Below, piece after piece: positions 1 to 12,885 of a stretch of DNA of 64,000 nt. The notes beneath the pieces were generated by a model. That model did not search any database. It was given only the letters and a program-made list of their open reading frames with translations, and was not told the origin of the DNA. Position 1 is the first letter of the stretch. Every line of letters starts with the position of its first letter. The translations under genes were made by a program, and so were the position numbers. The DNA comes from Eutypa lata (Eukaryota; Ascomycota; Sordariomycetes; Xylariales; Diatrypaceae): NCBI GenBank assembly GCA_022661535.1, contig JAKULF010000001.1, positions 434,001 through 498,000 on the forward strand, in the 5' to 3' direction.

Positions 1-469
1 AGTTTAACTGTTGACCAAACAAACAGAACTATAAGACTGCAGTGTTCCATCAAGCACTATTGCACACATAACTGGATGTGATATTAACATCAGTTTCACA
101 CCCACAGTCACCCTCGTACTAACTGATGTGATTATAGCCAGTATCCAATTATGCAGGACCACGAGTATTATTAAATATCTGATTTTCCCGTTTGCTGGAG
201 CAATCAGTTGAAAGATGAGAATTACGTGGCTAAGACTACGTAGAATAGGACCACAACTGCACAGTCTATTTCAAGGTTATGTTCCATTCTAAGAGAAGAA
301 AGTGTTCTCTACCATCTACCTGTAGCACTTCATTACATGATACCGTACAACCGGAAAGCAATAGCTGCATCATAATCTGTTATTGTCCTATCTCCCTTGA
401 CATTGTACGAAAGAGTTGATCTGAAGGACCCCAATGACAATCTCATTTTCATCCATGATGTCCATAGAG
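1..469. other. Intergenic, no gene seen
   Basis: Moderately A/T-rich sequence downstream of the first BTB gene. No convincing open frame, tRNA or repeat was seen. Confidence 0.5.
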
Positions 470-1901
470 TTAAGGTTCCCACATGAAATTCTCCTCCCTA
501 AAGGCATCGCCCCATATCTTTTGTTGGTTATCGAGGTACGCAATGTGCTCGTCTGTTAAGATCTCAATCGAAGCGGCTTCGCGCTTGGTCTTGGTGACAG
601 CTGCTTGAAGAACATCTGTCGGGTTGCAGGCCTTGTGGTCCCACCAACATGCATCCACGCCTTGTATTTTGAAGGAGAGAAGGCGATCTGCGCATTCAGT
701 AACAGATAAATGCCGCAGCCTTTTCTCTTGGAAGGGGCAATTCATTATATTTTTCTCCGTCTTCTGCAGCTCCCAAACGAGAGATGCGAACAACGCCTTG
801 TCGCAAATACTTTTCGACTCTTCGCTACGTGTTTCTCTACTCTTGCAAAGGAATTTGTTGTCGGAACGGTCGAAGTTCAGAATTGTAGCGAAACCCTTTT
901 GATAACATGTGGCCATCTTCTCGATATAATGTTGGTGAAGCTCTCCGACAAGCTCTTTTAATTTAAACCTGATATCCGGGTGGAATTCCAGTAAGGTGTT
1001 ATCTCCAATATAGCATTTGCCGTCCTCGCTGCGCTTTACCTCCCGAAAAACCTCTTTTAGCGCTGAAGATACCTCAGACTTGCATCCAAGGATCCAAGCA
1101 GCCCAAAAAAGACGACTATGCAGTATAGATGGAATCTTCTTTCTGCGTAGTTCAAATTCTACTTTCGACGACCAACGGCTACAGTGATCTTCGAACATGT
1201 GGTAGGTATCGAAGTAGTCTATTTCCTTGATGAGGTTGTAGAGTTCCTCCCCGGGGGTTTCCGGAATTTCCGGATGACCACCATGAATCAAAGATAGCAT
1301 GATCCTGAAAGCAGCACAGTCTGTGTCTGGAAGTTTCATGACCCAATTGCCATTCTCGGGCTTCGCTTCAGAAAAGTTACCGTAAAGTAACGTATCAAAG
1401 TACTTCGAAGTTCTGGCCACAGATCGTGAACAGACCTTGAACTCTGCAGTAGGGGACCTTCCGACGAGCATAGTAAGGTCATAGTGCTTCTCGAACGTCT
1501 CGAAAACCGTAGGAATCATTGGCGGCTCTACTGAAGTTGATGACCTGACACCCAAGTCCTGTTAGTAATGGGGGGAAGCGAAACCACTGATATCATGCAG
1601 GTATGGATTGACATACTCATCTCCATCAGCATCAGCATAGTTGGCCTTGCAACTAGTAGTTACTTCCCTGGAAATGATAGGTACGATGACAGCGCCTCCT
1701 TTGGGTTGAGTGCTATCCTGTGAGGTTTCGCACATTGCAACACAGGGTCTGTTTCCGCCGCCAAATATGGACTGGACTTGAGCTGGCTGAGCCCCGGCTG
1801 CTTCCAATGATGAAGACCTAAAAGGAGTTGTTTTGTTAACGCTGAGAACAATAAACTTGTTGGCTTGGATAGCAAGAGAGGTTTATTACTTACGTCTCCA
1901 T
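470..1901 (-). CDS. BTB/POZ domain protein (first of a tandem pair)
   Basis: Three exons, 1901-1894, 1817-1617 and 1544-470, give 427 residues. The first exon is only 8 bases (ATGGAGAC) before a GTAAGT donor. The second intron has a TACTAAC branch site 16 bases before its AG. A disordered N-terminal part of about 80 residues precedes a BTB fold at about residues 88-185, with the typical start YDLTMLVG, then EFKVCSRSVA and a 'FDTLLYGNF' helix. The long C-terminal part has no recognised domain. BTB domains dimerise and often act as adaptors for cullin-3 ubiquitin ligases; in fungi many such proteins are of unknown role. It lies directly downstream of, and on the same strand as, a paralogue with the same exon design. 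The domain call is firm, the cellular job is not known. Confidence 0.85.
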
Positions 1902-2624
1902 GATCAACAATGGGTCTGGATTGATGGTAGCTTGCTGCTGTTTGGGATGTAAAACTGAAAGCAGGAAAGTGAAGGGTTGGAAGAGGTGGAACTGAATTGT
2001 CTCTGGCGTAATTGGTGATGTGGAATGAAATCCTAAAGTAAAGGCTAGTGGGCAGTTATGATGTGTTAAGATAGACAGGTATGGGACATAACAAATCAGC
2101 AATTAATTTATGTACAAATATTCAGTAGGTACGATGTAGGTAGGCCTGCATATATATTATATACATGTAGGTATGTATATGTAGTTGCCTACCTGTGTAT
2201 GCCTCATACTTACCTATATGTAGGAAGTACGCACATACCTGTGTGTATATGTGTAGGCCCTGTGTCTGTAGTTGCATGTATGTAGGTATATTTAAATGTT
2301 GGTTATTTGTCCCTGTTTATGGATGAATGTTAACATTGAATTTTGAAAGCTGACAATAGCAATGCAATGAATGGCACTCTATCTGGGTAAGCACCTATAC
2401 TCCTACATGGAAAATGGGGAATATTCTAATGCTAGTCTTCAATGCCAGATACAGCTGAATTGTTCCGTCGCCCGTTCTCCTCTCTTTCATGCAACATTCA
2501 TATGAAAACTCGTAACAGCGTACCAAAAATCATGACCTAATTAGAGCTTCGGGGAGACCTGAGTCCACAGAATTTCGTACATTCCATCTTCTAGACGAAC
2601 ATGAGGTCAGGGAAGCCGCAGTGT
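1902..2624. other. Intergenic between the two BTB genes, with a GTAGGTA-rich tract
   Basis: This spacer holds a low-complexity stretch at about 2120-2300 made of repeated GTAGGTA, TACCTA and TATGTA words. No gene was seen. It presumably carries the promoter of the first BTB gene. Confidence 0.5.
2120..2300. repeat. Low-complexity GTAGGTA/TATGTA tract
   Basis: The words GTAGGTA, TACCTA, TATATGTAG and GTATGTA recur many times in both orientations over about 180 bases, so the tract can partly fold on itself. It is the densest example of a TAGGTA-type motif that is scattered through intergenic DNA of the window. Confidence 0.6.
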
Positions 2625-4102
2625 TCATTTGGCGACCCATTTCTTCCTCTCTCCGGCCACAGCCTCCAAGAGGTTCGTCTTTAGTGGACAGTCCCCCGGT
2701 ACTACCGCCTCAGGTAAAAGCCACGCGCGAGTGATTGCATGGAGTCTGTACGTCGGGTTGCAAGAGACAGTATGATTAGCGTTCTGTCTTTTCTCCATGG
2801 TCTGTAGGGAAATACTGAGAAGGTTGGCCCCTAAGTTGTGTAGCGAGGCAAAAATAACAACATCGCTACCTGCTTCTAGCCAGAGAGGCGTCATGCCTAC
2901 GCGATAGATCCCCTGTAGAAACGACCCGAGTAGGCTTCTCTGGCACAGCTGTCTGGTCTTAAGGGTACAATGTTCTTGTTTACAAGTGAGGGACCCATGC
3001 TGGACAAGTGCCATGTAGGGATCGGCCCATGTCTCCTGAATTTGCTTGAGAACCGCATCCCTATTTTCAATTACAGCATCTGAAGAAGAAAGTCAGTACA
3101 ATGCCACTATATGTGATGTAAAAAGCTTACCATTGAGAAGATCTGTGTCTATGTGGTCAGTAATAGGAAAGACCTTATCGTCGTCATGGCATAACTTAAG
3201 CTGGTTATCACTAGAGTAATCCAAGCAACTGTGTTTGACAAGAGATCTGAGCATTCTGGCGATAAGCTCGTCTTCTCCAAGCATCCATGCGGCGGACAGC
3301 ACATAGCCGAAACGGACAGACGGGTCGATGTCGAGGTCATCTTGGTGACGTACATTCCAGTAGTGAACAAGGTCTGTGGACCAGGTTTGACGCCATGGAG
3401 CGAACATTTGGAATAAGTCCCATTTGTCGATGAATTCGAGTAGGTTATGCATGGTGAATAATTGCATTTTCACAGGAACCTTGGAGCTATTTCCATTGAT
3501 CATATCGAGCGCAATTTGGAAAGCCTCCCAGTTATCCTCAGGGAAGGACACAACCCAGTCGCCTGCCTCAGGCTTTCTCTCCATGAAGCTCCCATAGAGC
3601 ATAGCTTCCCAGGCTTCAGATGCTCCTGCCATCGCTTGGGAAGAAACTCGGAACTCAGCGACGGGAGATGTGCCAACAAGGATAGTTAGGTCAGGGTTGT
3701 CATCGAATGTTTGGAAAATTGTGGGAGCCTGTGTCGGTGTCGGCTTTTGAAGCCCGACGTCACTGAAATTGTTAGTGTTCATGCTAACTCTGCGATCTGA
3801 GAAGTATGTGCGTACCTCTGTTCAGGGGGTTGAGAAACTAGCGGAGTATCCGTCTCTGAGTTGTCGCTAACATATGGCCAGCTTGATTCGTCTTCGCTTT
3901 CCTGACTTGCGACGCAGCTGTCGAGCTTCGCCCTTTTTCTAGGCTGTTCATCCAGAGTGCTCTCCGTTCTGTCGGACCGTTTGCCGAAAATTGACGTATA
4001 AGATGAAGTCAAGGCTTGGTTGGAGGTTGTTGGAGGCGTCCTAGAGTCAATTGTCAGTTATCATAGCAAATCGAATCGTTTTGCGACCACATACCCCGCC
4101 AT
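2625..4102 (-). CDS. BTB/POZ domain protein (second of a tandem pair)
   Basis: Four exons, 4102-4095, 4040-3816, 3762-3131 and 3079-2625, give 439 residues in one continuous frame; the introns are 54, 53 and 51 bases. The first exon is again 8 bases (ATGGCGGG). The N-terminal 90 residues are polar and contain a basic cluster (RKRAK) that could be a nuclear signal. The BTB fold starts near residue 98 with NPDLTILVG, followed by EFRVSSQAMA and a 'WEAMLYGSF' helix. The C-terminal half has several Cys/His residues (for example CKQEHC) but no domain I recognise. It is a clear paralogue of the neighbouring gene at 470-1901, which argues for local duplication. It has one extra 3' intron compared with that neighbour. 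Partner and function are unknown. Confidence 0.85.
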
Positions 4103-5818
4103 CTTGACTGATTACCGTGTTTTCTTCTCTAAAAGATGCAGGCAGTGACTGGAACCTAGACAGTGGTCTCTACAGGTTGATGAAAGAGATTAATATATAA
4201 TTGGAGGGTTTAGTACAGCCTGAGGAGTGTGTAGGCAGGTTTGGTTCAAAGGAAAGGAAAGGGGTAAGGAAAAGAAGGATGTGAATAAGTAGGCAATTGT
4301 GTTCACACGTAGAGACGAAACTGTGTATTTTCCCTTGCAAGGACTTTTGTAGAAAGATGGTCGTTGCTGGGTGCAGTCGAAGTTGCCGCTAGTAGCGTAT
4401 GTCGACTTGCTTAGTTTCTCGAAGGCATCTATCTACTGTATTGTTTTTGTTAAATTAATGCATTGCATTCTTGTATTAGCGTTAAATTATTCCTATAAGA
4501 GAACCTTAACAACTACGGTACAGGTAATTCCAAAGAGGGTGACAAAACTGATAAGGCTAATAAATATATATATCTTCTTTAGACATCATATAATTCCCTA
4601 GATACCTATCTAGGCACATTCATTGGGACGGCAGTCACGTGTGAAGGTATCTTCTATGGGCTTTCAAACCTGACTCACCTTCCAAACATGTCTGCACAAA
4701 ACTATTCACTGCATTCTCTTCGTTTGGTTCTCCTAGTTACAAACATTTTCTACTCTACCACCTTAAATTACTGTCTACTATATATCCCCACCTAAATAAA
4801 GTCCCCTGGAAACGAACAGTCAAAGGAAATTGTGCCAACCTATGGTTCTAAGTCATACTTTGTGCAGGAAGACCATTGTTTAACTAAAAGTATCTTCACC
4901 TACTTGGCTGTCTGGGAAGATTACCTATGCACGTAAGATTGATGATATATCCATATTAACTAAGAACAGAGTCCATTAGACGAGGTAGGTGGTGTGAATG
5001 TCATCTTTGACAACAAAGACGATCCGGTCGTCATTGCTTTAGGTGGAAATTCAGGGGCTACCCCGAAATAGTTGGTCAACTCCAGATATCTTGTGCTCGA
5101 ATTCAGCTTAAGTCAACATATGCACCCCTAGAACGATTAACACACCTGGGTAGAAATTTAAACCATTTTTAGCTGTCTATGTTTATTGATAGCTTTAAAT
5201 CCATCAAGATCGCCTTGGATACCATCAACAGCTGCTTGGAATATTTACTCCATACCTTATTTGATATCCGATGATATGCCGAATAGGTACTAGATTTTAC
5301 AGAGGGCGACGGCATGACCTTAAGTTCTATGGCTTTCTACTAAGGGAGAAGTTGAAAGATTGCCTGGTTGGCATCGGAATGAAAGCATCCTAGCTCAACA
5401 ATTCATTGTGGGAATTAAGCAACCTTAGGAGGTTCTCCGGCCTATTCCGTACGGCCACTTAAGAATCTATTATCACACCTGGATCTAAAGTCAGATACCG
5501 ATAGCCATTTGTTGACGATTGAACACTTTACTAACAACACCCACTGATAATAGGACCTGCAGTCTAGCTGGAGCTGTTAAAAAAAAACAAATCTCATCCA
5601 CACATTGAAAAAGAAAACTTCCACCCAACATAATATTACAAGCTATGGCTCCCAAGCCAAGGTCATAACTTTGCAGAAACGCCGAACTCGTGATGTCCAA
5701 GATCCAACATGATTTCGTTATCCTCACTGTTTCCTACCGCCATCAGACAACTCTAACCGTCTACTGTCCAGGCCGTTCAGAGAAAAGCAATAGTCGAATA
5801 GATTCGTTCATTGGCGCT
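4103..5818. other. Long intergenic stretch, no gene seen
   Basis: About 1.7 kb between the divergent BTB gene and the next transcription unit. Short open frames are scattered on both strands but none shows protein-like composition or splice-linked continuation. A near-palindromic TAGATACCTATCTA sits at about 4600. Confidence 0.45.
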
Positions 5819-6370
5819 TCACTTTCGCGGCCACTTCTTGCTCCTCCCTTCTGGACTCTGTCGTACTTTTGTCTGGAGGCCCTTCTCAAGATCTTCTGGT
5901 CTCAGTCGAGGAGTCGGTGGTACATCATCAAGACGAACACGGCCCCGAGATGATTTGCCTGATTCCTTGACCGATTTGGGGAATTCGGACCGCCGGGGTG
6001 TAAGAGCAGTGACAACCTTCCTAGCCGAACGTCGTAAGTTTTCTCTGACTTTCCACTCCCGCTTCTTAGCCAGGTAAAATAGAACGGCCGTCGAGACTGT
6101 CGATGGTTAGTAAGTTAGGACATGAAGATTTAGGCGTACGTAGGAGGCAGACATACTTCCAAGAGCACCAACTACTGACACAACCACGATAATCGCAATC
6201 AAGGCACCCTGGGAGATTTGTGCAACACCCGGGCTGCTACCAGCCGCTCCAGCAGCATCGTTGACTTCCCCGCCTGCGTTGGCCGAACCATGGTCGTTAT
6301 CAATAACGTACGGATCTGTCGTAGCGAGAGGAAAGTCGGCGGCCGTCGTCGTGGCCATGGTGACCTGCAC
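5819..6370 (-). CDS. Small single-pass membrane protein, conserved-looking
   Basis: Two exons, 6370-6157 and 6096-5819, joined by a 60-base intron with a TTACTAAC branch site, give 163 residues. A second ATG five codons in (6358) would give 159. There is a low-complexity Ala/Gly/Ser-rich N-terminal part, one strong hydrophobic segment at about residues 55-80 (ALIAIIVVVSVVGALG continuing into VLFYLA), then a basic KKREWKVR stretch and a polar tail with a PPTPRLRPEDLEKG motif. By the positive-inside pattern the C-terminus should be cytosolic. The layout is that of the small single-pass proteins common in filamentous ascomycetes, whose function I do not know. Splice joining is well supported because the downstream exon is open and protein-like only in the joined frame. 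Confidence 0.75.
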
Positions 6371-8855
6371 TAAAAGGGCAAGAAGTTGAAGAAGAGAAGC
6401 TGAATGAGAACCGGCACTCTGGTACGATATGGTACGACGGACAATCGCTGCTCGAACGATTTTATCCGGCTGCAGGGCTCGAAGGTAAAAATAATAATCA
6501 GAATTGAAAGACTGGGGAATTGTGCAACGCCACCAGGGAGCGTCGACCTCTAGTTTATGAGTCTACACATCTTCCTCCAGGGTGGGGATACATTTGGAGG
6601 CGCTTGGAGGAGGGGCACATTATCGCGACTACCGTCCGGGCGATGTGACATTTGGTGCATGGCATACTGATGGGCACTTTGTGACGAAGCCCGACAGGGG
6701 AGTTCTATTCGTGTACCGGCACCCATTATGCACGTATGGCAGTTGACGGACCCGTGGACCCCGGCCGTGCCTGAGAGGCCCATTGGACCTCTGGGGATCG
6801 GGCTCCTGAAACCACGTTATAGAAGGCCTTATATGCAGACACCCCGACGCTTTCATTGGTGAGCGCTAGCTTGGAAGCGCCGACCCAAGGGCGCTTTCGC
6901 GCTGGGCCCCTCGGCGATTGTCCAATCAGCACCCAATGCCAGGAATAAACGCTAGCGCCCAGGCTTGGCTTTGACCCCAGTCACCCTTTGTCACATCTGA
7001 CGCCCACAATTTAACTACCAGACTCTGAACCCCTGGTTCTTTTCAGGATATGATTTTTTTCTTTTCTATGTAATCGAAAAGACTGCGAAGATGTATCTGG
7101 TAGACATGTCCATAGATTAGATATGTAGCCTGTTCTGCATGCAATGCCCTCGGGACGGTTCTTGGCGATCTGGCCTATTAATCCTAGACCCGGGGTTGTT
7201 GAAGAATGATCGGTTGTCAGGTATTCCCGTAGATACCTAGATAGGTAAGCAATGTACCGGACGATATCTGATCCGCCAGCATCAACGATCCCGTTCTTCT
7301 CAAAATTTCAAGGGGTCAAACACATCAGCGGAGCGCGGCTATTAGCTGATTAGCAGTTGAAGGAGCTTCGACAGTTAATAGCTAATGATTTACCTACGTA
7401 TGCAGTCTCATTTGCCGCCTTCTCGCGTGGCATCTTGCTGAAAAATTTAATTACGACGACTATGTCATAGCTTGACTGCCATTACTGACACGTTTAGCCA
7501 TCATCTAAGTTACAGGTAATCTGGGTATCTGACTGAGTGTGTTACAGTACGCATATTCTATTTATAATATTATGCATTGGCCTGTCGCCCCCAATTGCAT
7601 CTCTTGACGATGCTACGTTAGCCTCGGCCGACTCTGATAGCTACCGTCACGATCGAATTAAGTAATTGAAATTACTTTAGGAGCCTGTGAGAGTGGCTGG
7701 AGTGGACACAAAACTCCCATTGGTCGGATCCGTATACAGCGGCGCCACAAGCGTAATGATAAATTTGGGGCGTCCATACAATGGTCCTGGCCTATGTAGT
7801 TAGCAACCCCTAATTCCGATTACGACCAGTGATTACTTAGGTAGATTTCTAGTTTTTCTAATCTCATAATATATACATACTGTAGACATTAAAAGTAATC
7901 AGATACATCATATACGGCGGTCTTGGACTCTTTGACGCCGAGGATTGGACAAGAGGGGGCTCAAGTCACGATAATTTGATAAGTTTCGACTGCATCATAC
8001 AGTTCGTAGAAAGCCTAAAGGTTATGTCATGATACTACTTACCTGGCTTCTTATATAGCGGCGATGTCATACTTCTATTATCTCTCATCATTCCTATTAT
8101 GTGACCGTTAACTAGAGAATATCAAGTCCCTTGGGCAGCAAATAGAATCACTTCATGTTCCACACAATGTCGCGAACTCTCCCCTGACTAATAAATGTCC
8201 CAAATCCACATACATAGTACCTACTTACCTACTTGAGGTAGGTATGTAGATGCCATGAGTTCGATGTGCAGATAGGAAGGCACCATAACTAAACTATTAG
8301 TCACCGAAATCTGTTAGGTTGAATATGTCATCAATTTTACGTTGAAATTGTGATACTGGCACTCTAGGAAGGTACGGATGACTATTTGACAAGCAACAGA
8401 AAACAGGTGTAGCTTCCCCATGAAGAGCTTCCCCAGCTTCATGAAACAGAGTGGATTTAGGCAGCAGCAGATATGAACACTCACTTGTGAGGTTCATTTA
8501 CTCTCTCAACTTTGCTAACTTCAACGACGCTTCGACTTGTGATACAGGCGCTGTATCAGTTTCAACTAGACATTTCATTCCCAATCAACCCAAGAGATAT
8601 AGGGAGTATAAGGTGTCACAGCTAGAACTTTTTCGAGGCATTGGCCTCGAGAAGGCAAGAAGTTCTTTTCTACTTGTGCCCTTTTTGCAGGTTCATAACT
8701 CATTTATTTGTTCAATCACTTGTCCAAACTATCAAATCCATATTTCTATATCAGCCTACCTTCTAACACGATTTCCTTCACTTTCAATCGTATTTTACCC
8801 GGAATCCAAGGAATCAGTTTTACCTTTCCTAGTTTGATTTCTTTCCATTGCTTTC
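6371..8855. other. Long intergenic stretch, no gene seen
   Basis: About 2.5 kb. The part at 6550-6950 is richer in G/C and gives several overlapping frames on the minus strand, but they look like chance frames, with no domain and no consistent splice structure. The rest is ordinary A/T-leaning spacer with short TACCTA/TAGGTA words at about 7230 and 8218. Divergent promoters of the two flanking genes must lie here. Confidence 0.45.
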
Positions 8856-11800
8856 ATGATGTCTCCAGAGAATATCTCACTGGAGGACACGGCGATGTCG
8901 CCAGGAAACCACCCTGGGAATACTTCCTATAGTTTTGACTCCGATGATGTTCGTCAAGATCATGTACCTAGTGCCACTGGCACTTCGAATCAAGTACAGG
9001 GCTACCAAGGTCCTGTATCCGATTCCCTTCCTGCTTCTACTCCAGACGTGCCCTTCTTATCAAGGATGCAACAATCTGTTGAGAAGAGTCGCTCAAATGA
9101 GCGATTGTCTCAAGGTCATACACATCCTACTCAGCCAGTTCAGGGTGATCACTTCCGTCGCCCAGACATGGATGATGGAGAGGACCTTCTTGCTGCTTTC
9201 GAATTTGGAACACCACCCTCTAAGAAACCTGCTTTCAACCACCAAGGAATCGCCAGAGGAAGCCAGTCTTTCACAGCTGGAGCCCCGCATCTAGTCAACA
9301 TGGAAGCATCATATGATGACAGTGAGGCAATGTCCAAGAGACCTCCTGTGAGAAACCATCTGAAAGAAATGGATCTGTCCTCGACAAATCCAGGTGACGA
9401 CCTTATTGGTCGAAAGAAGAACTCTCTGCAGGGCCCCACTTCTCATGAAATGCCTCCGCCTTCGACTCAGGAGAAGTCTTTCATCATGCAGGAACCGCGC
9501 CGCCCAGCTAAGCAACTGCCCTTTATGTCAACATCTGTCATAAAGAGGGCCCAGAATGTTACAGCGGCAGGGTCACCTCGTGTCTCGAACATGGGATTCG
9601 CAGATAAGATCGCTGATGGCTCCCCTAACAGGCCTGTAGATGAGTCGCGGTATGAAGCGCAGTCTCTTCGATCTAGCCAATCACCGAGTCAAAGACCGAG
9701 CGAACCTGGCACCAGAACTCGCTCCAGGCTGAGGAATCGATTAGAACAGCACCCCAAGCGTCGAGTTTCCACGCCAATCCCAAATAACAAGCTACCAAAG
9801 CAAATCGCAGCGACTCGCCAGAAAGCTCTAATTCTGCGCAAGTCGCCATCGCCGCGCCGGCGCACACCCCAGACGCAACTAGCAGGACCTTTAGGACAAC
9901 CTAAGCAGATGAGACGAAATGGCATGGCCTTCGAGAAGCAAAAATCAGAGATTTGTATGCCACCCCCACCTCGTCCAACTCATAGGGAAGTTCATATTGT
10001 CAGAGACGATCTTGCGTTTCATCAAACCAGAACCAGGCATGGAGCGGCTCCCCATGCTTCTAACGTTGAGAGAGGCTCTGCTATTCATCGTCAAAGCCAA
10101 GCAAGTCCTTCATCTCAGTCTACTGAGACAATGCGACCAGATTCTCAGGCGTCTAATATATCAAGGCCCCGCGATCCTGTACACAACCCCTCCCGTAAGC
10201 TATCAGACCACGCACGACAGAAACATCGCCAGAAACTCGCAAAACTCACGGAGAAGTGGAATGATTTCTTTACTTGCAACAAGACTTCGATGGAGTTGCA
10301 GGATCACACCATTGCTAGCTTGGGAGAAGCCGTCGAAGAAAAGGACGCCACGATCCAGGAATACCAGTTGAAGACCGAAACTTACGAGGCGGAGAATGAC
10401 CAGCTAAGAAATTCAAATCAACAGTTAGAGAGCGATCTCGCCGAATCAGCGCAGCGAGTTTCAGTCCTAGAAGAGAAGCTTGGTTCTTACCGACAGCGGC
10501 TGGGCAATGCCATCAACGAACAGCAGCAACTGTATACACGCTGCAAAGAGAAGTGTAGGGAAACCATTGCACAGCTCAAAGAAGAGAAGCAAGATTACAA
10601 GGCGTCGATCGATGAAGAGCTGGCTGCTTCAAACTCATCTAAGCTAGCGTTGCAAGAAAAGGTCGCCTCCGTTGTCGAGGAGGCGCGTAAGAACGCACAA
10701 GAACGTAAGCTTCATCTTCTCTTCATTTCGGACGATATAATTGATAAATTTTAGTTGAAAAAACCATTGCTACACTTGAAGTGAAGCTAGAGGAGCGCGA
10801 GAAGGAGGTCACCCGTGAGAAGGACCATACCAATGACTTGCGGGCACAGCTCAAGAAATCCCACGGCCTCCACGAGCAAGCCCTCCAATCCATAGTTGTT
10901 ATGGGTAAAGAGTTGCTGGAGAAGTCAGTGAACCACGAAAAGACCGCCGAAGGATCTAGAATGCTAGTTCAGGAACAGAATCAGAGGTAATGTTCATTTC
11001 TATTTGATTTATTGCGTTCTAGTATTGACACTAATCGTGGATAGGCTTAATGTGATCCTTCAAGCGCTTGAGGAAGTGAAAACCACAACAGCAGACTCAC
11101 AAACCTCAGTGAATGGTCTCAAAACACTCATAGCTAAGGACCTCCCAACGTAAGTACCCTAGGACTTTCTCGCTACCCGGCATCGGTACTAATTATCGAA
11201 GTGTCATAACAGAGCTACGAGAAACAGTTTCAAATTGCGGCATGTCAGCGGAGGCCACGGCACAGCTGAATGAGCATGTCTACTCAATCAATGAACAATG
11301 CGGTACTATCCTGGAGCAGATCTTCACTTCAGAAGCAGTCGCGGACTGGCAACAAAGGTACCATGAAGTCAACTGGAGAGTTGAAGACCAAGCTCAGCAA
11401 ATCCAGGAATTAGAAGATGAGCTTGATGAAACAGCCCCTCTGTTACAAACATGCCAGGATCAACAACAACAGTTGGATGACTTACAGGCTGAGCTTGCTG
11501 AGAGTCAGGATTCGCAAAGAGTGGTCGAAGAGCTAAATGAACATGTACAGCACCTTGAGGAATCACTTGCTGCAAAGGATAATGCTATAGGCCAATCAGA
11601 AGAGAGATGCCAAGCCGTGGAGGAGGAGCTGAGAAGCCAGGCTCAGATCCTACAGGGAAAAGAGGATCATATTCTCAAGGAGAATGAGGAACACGAGAGA
11701 GCCCTCAAACTAGCCCACCAACAACAGGAACGAGCGGTCCAAGCAGCCAACAAGGAGAGCGCAGAGCTATCACGACAGAAGGACGATCTACAGAAACGCC

Positions 11801-12885
11801 TTGAAACCGCACTTCGGAATATCACACAACACAGCCTTGATTTTGACAAGCTTCACCAGGACTACACGGAAGCAAAGAAACAGATTTCAGAATTGACAGA
11901 AGACTTACGCGCTACCAAAGCTGAATGCGAGGCTTTCAGACCTGGCCACACAGAATGGGCACGCACACGCTCGGAAGTTGTTCAGATCCGCCAGATCGCG
12001 AAACGGGCAGCGGAGGGTACGCCAAAAACAGAAATGGCGAAGCAGCTTGAAGAACTAGTCAGAGTTAGTAAGAAGCTCTCCAAAAAGCTGGGTGCACAGG
12101 AAGAGTCAAGCTCTGGAACCGACCTCTCTTTCTCCAAGCGCCAACGGCAGGTGCAGCTCAAGTTGCCAGAAAAGCACGGTGGAAAATTGAGTTTGCCAAT
12201 TTCGGTTGAGCAAGAAAGAGCTACGCGGCGGCAACCCGAAGCCGCACAAGGCATCATGAAACCAGTCACTCGTAGTGCATCGAAGGGGATGAGCGCGTCA
12301 TCACTGGCCGAGACCGATCATGTCGAAGAAAAGTTACCGACGACCCAACTAGCCCCTAAACCTAGGGTGGCTAGACGGGGATCTCAAGCACCTCCCAATG
12401 CTCACAGCAGCTACAATCGACCCGTAGCAGGTACCGTGTCCTCGAAAAGAATCAACGTGGAAGTCGAGGAAGAGCAGGATATTCGTAAAGACACGGACAG
12501 TGAAGATAATGAACCGCCGAAGAAAAGACAGCGTTACTCCCCGGGTTCAGAGCAGAGCATTCATCTTAGTGCCCCATCTCAGTCTACTTCTGCATCAACT
12601 CAATCCAGAGGCCACCGAAAACACCCATCAGAACTGGTGACTTACGGGTCTCAACGATCTCAGTCTGGTCCGGTACTAACTCAACCTGGAACCCAGCAGA
12701 AAAAGCCGTTGAGAACTTACGGATCTCAAAAGTCTCGCTCGCGTGACGATAGCCAAGATTCGATCGCTTCTTCGGCCACAATGCGATCCACTAGCAGCAA
12801 ATCATCGCCTAGTTCGTCACAGATCATAGAGTCTATCCGGAAGGGATTTCCCAAGCTTGACATTTACGATGATGACACGGAGTAA
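8856..12885 (+). CDS. Large coiled-coil protein, possible meiotic or chromosome-structure component
   Basis: Four exons, 8856-10704, 10755-10986, 11045-11149 and 11202-12885, join in frame to 1289 residues; introns are 50, 58 and 52 bases with standard signals. The first 450 residues are disordered, rich in Ser/Pro/Gln, with basic patches. A long heptad-rich coiled coil runs from about residue 465 to about 940, interrupted near residues 700-770. The C-terminal 300 residues are again disordered and basic, with an acidic then basic run (EDNEPPKKRQR) and a TYGSQ motif that occurs twice (near 12640 and 12717). The plan 'disordered ends plus central coiled coil' fits synaptonemal-complex transverse-filament proteins such as Sordaria Sme4, but also spindle-pole or kinetochore proteins, so that assignment is only a guess. 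The start could also be the second ATG, one codon later. Confidence 0.8.

Noticed and set aside
6550..6932. Overlapping minus-strand frames in a G/C-richer patch
   Set aside because: Three short frames in different phases, no domain and no splice partners.
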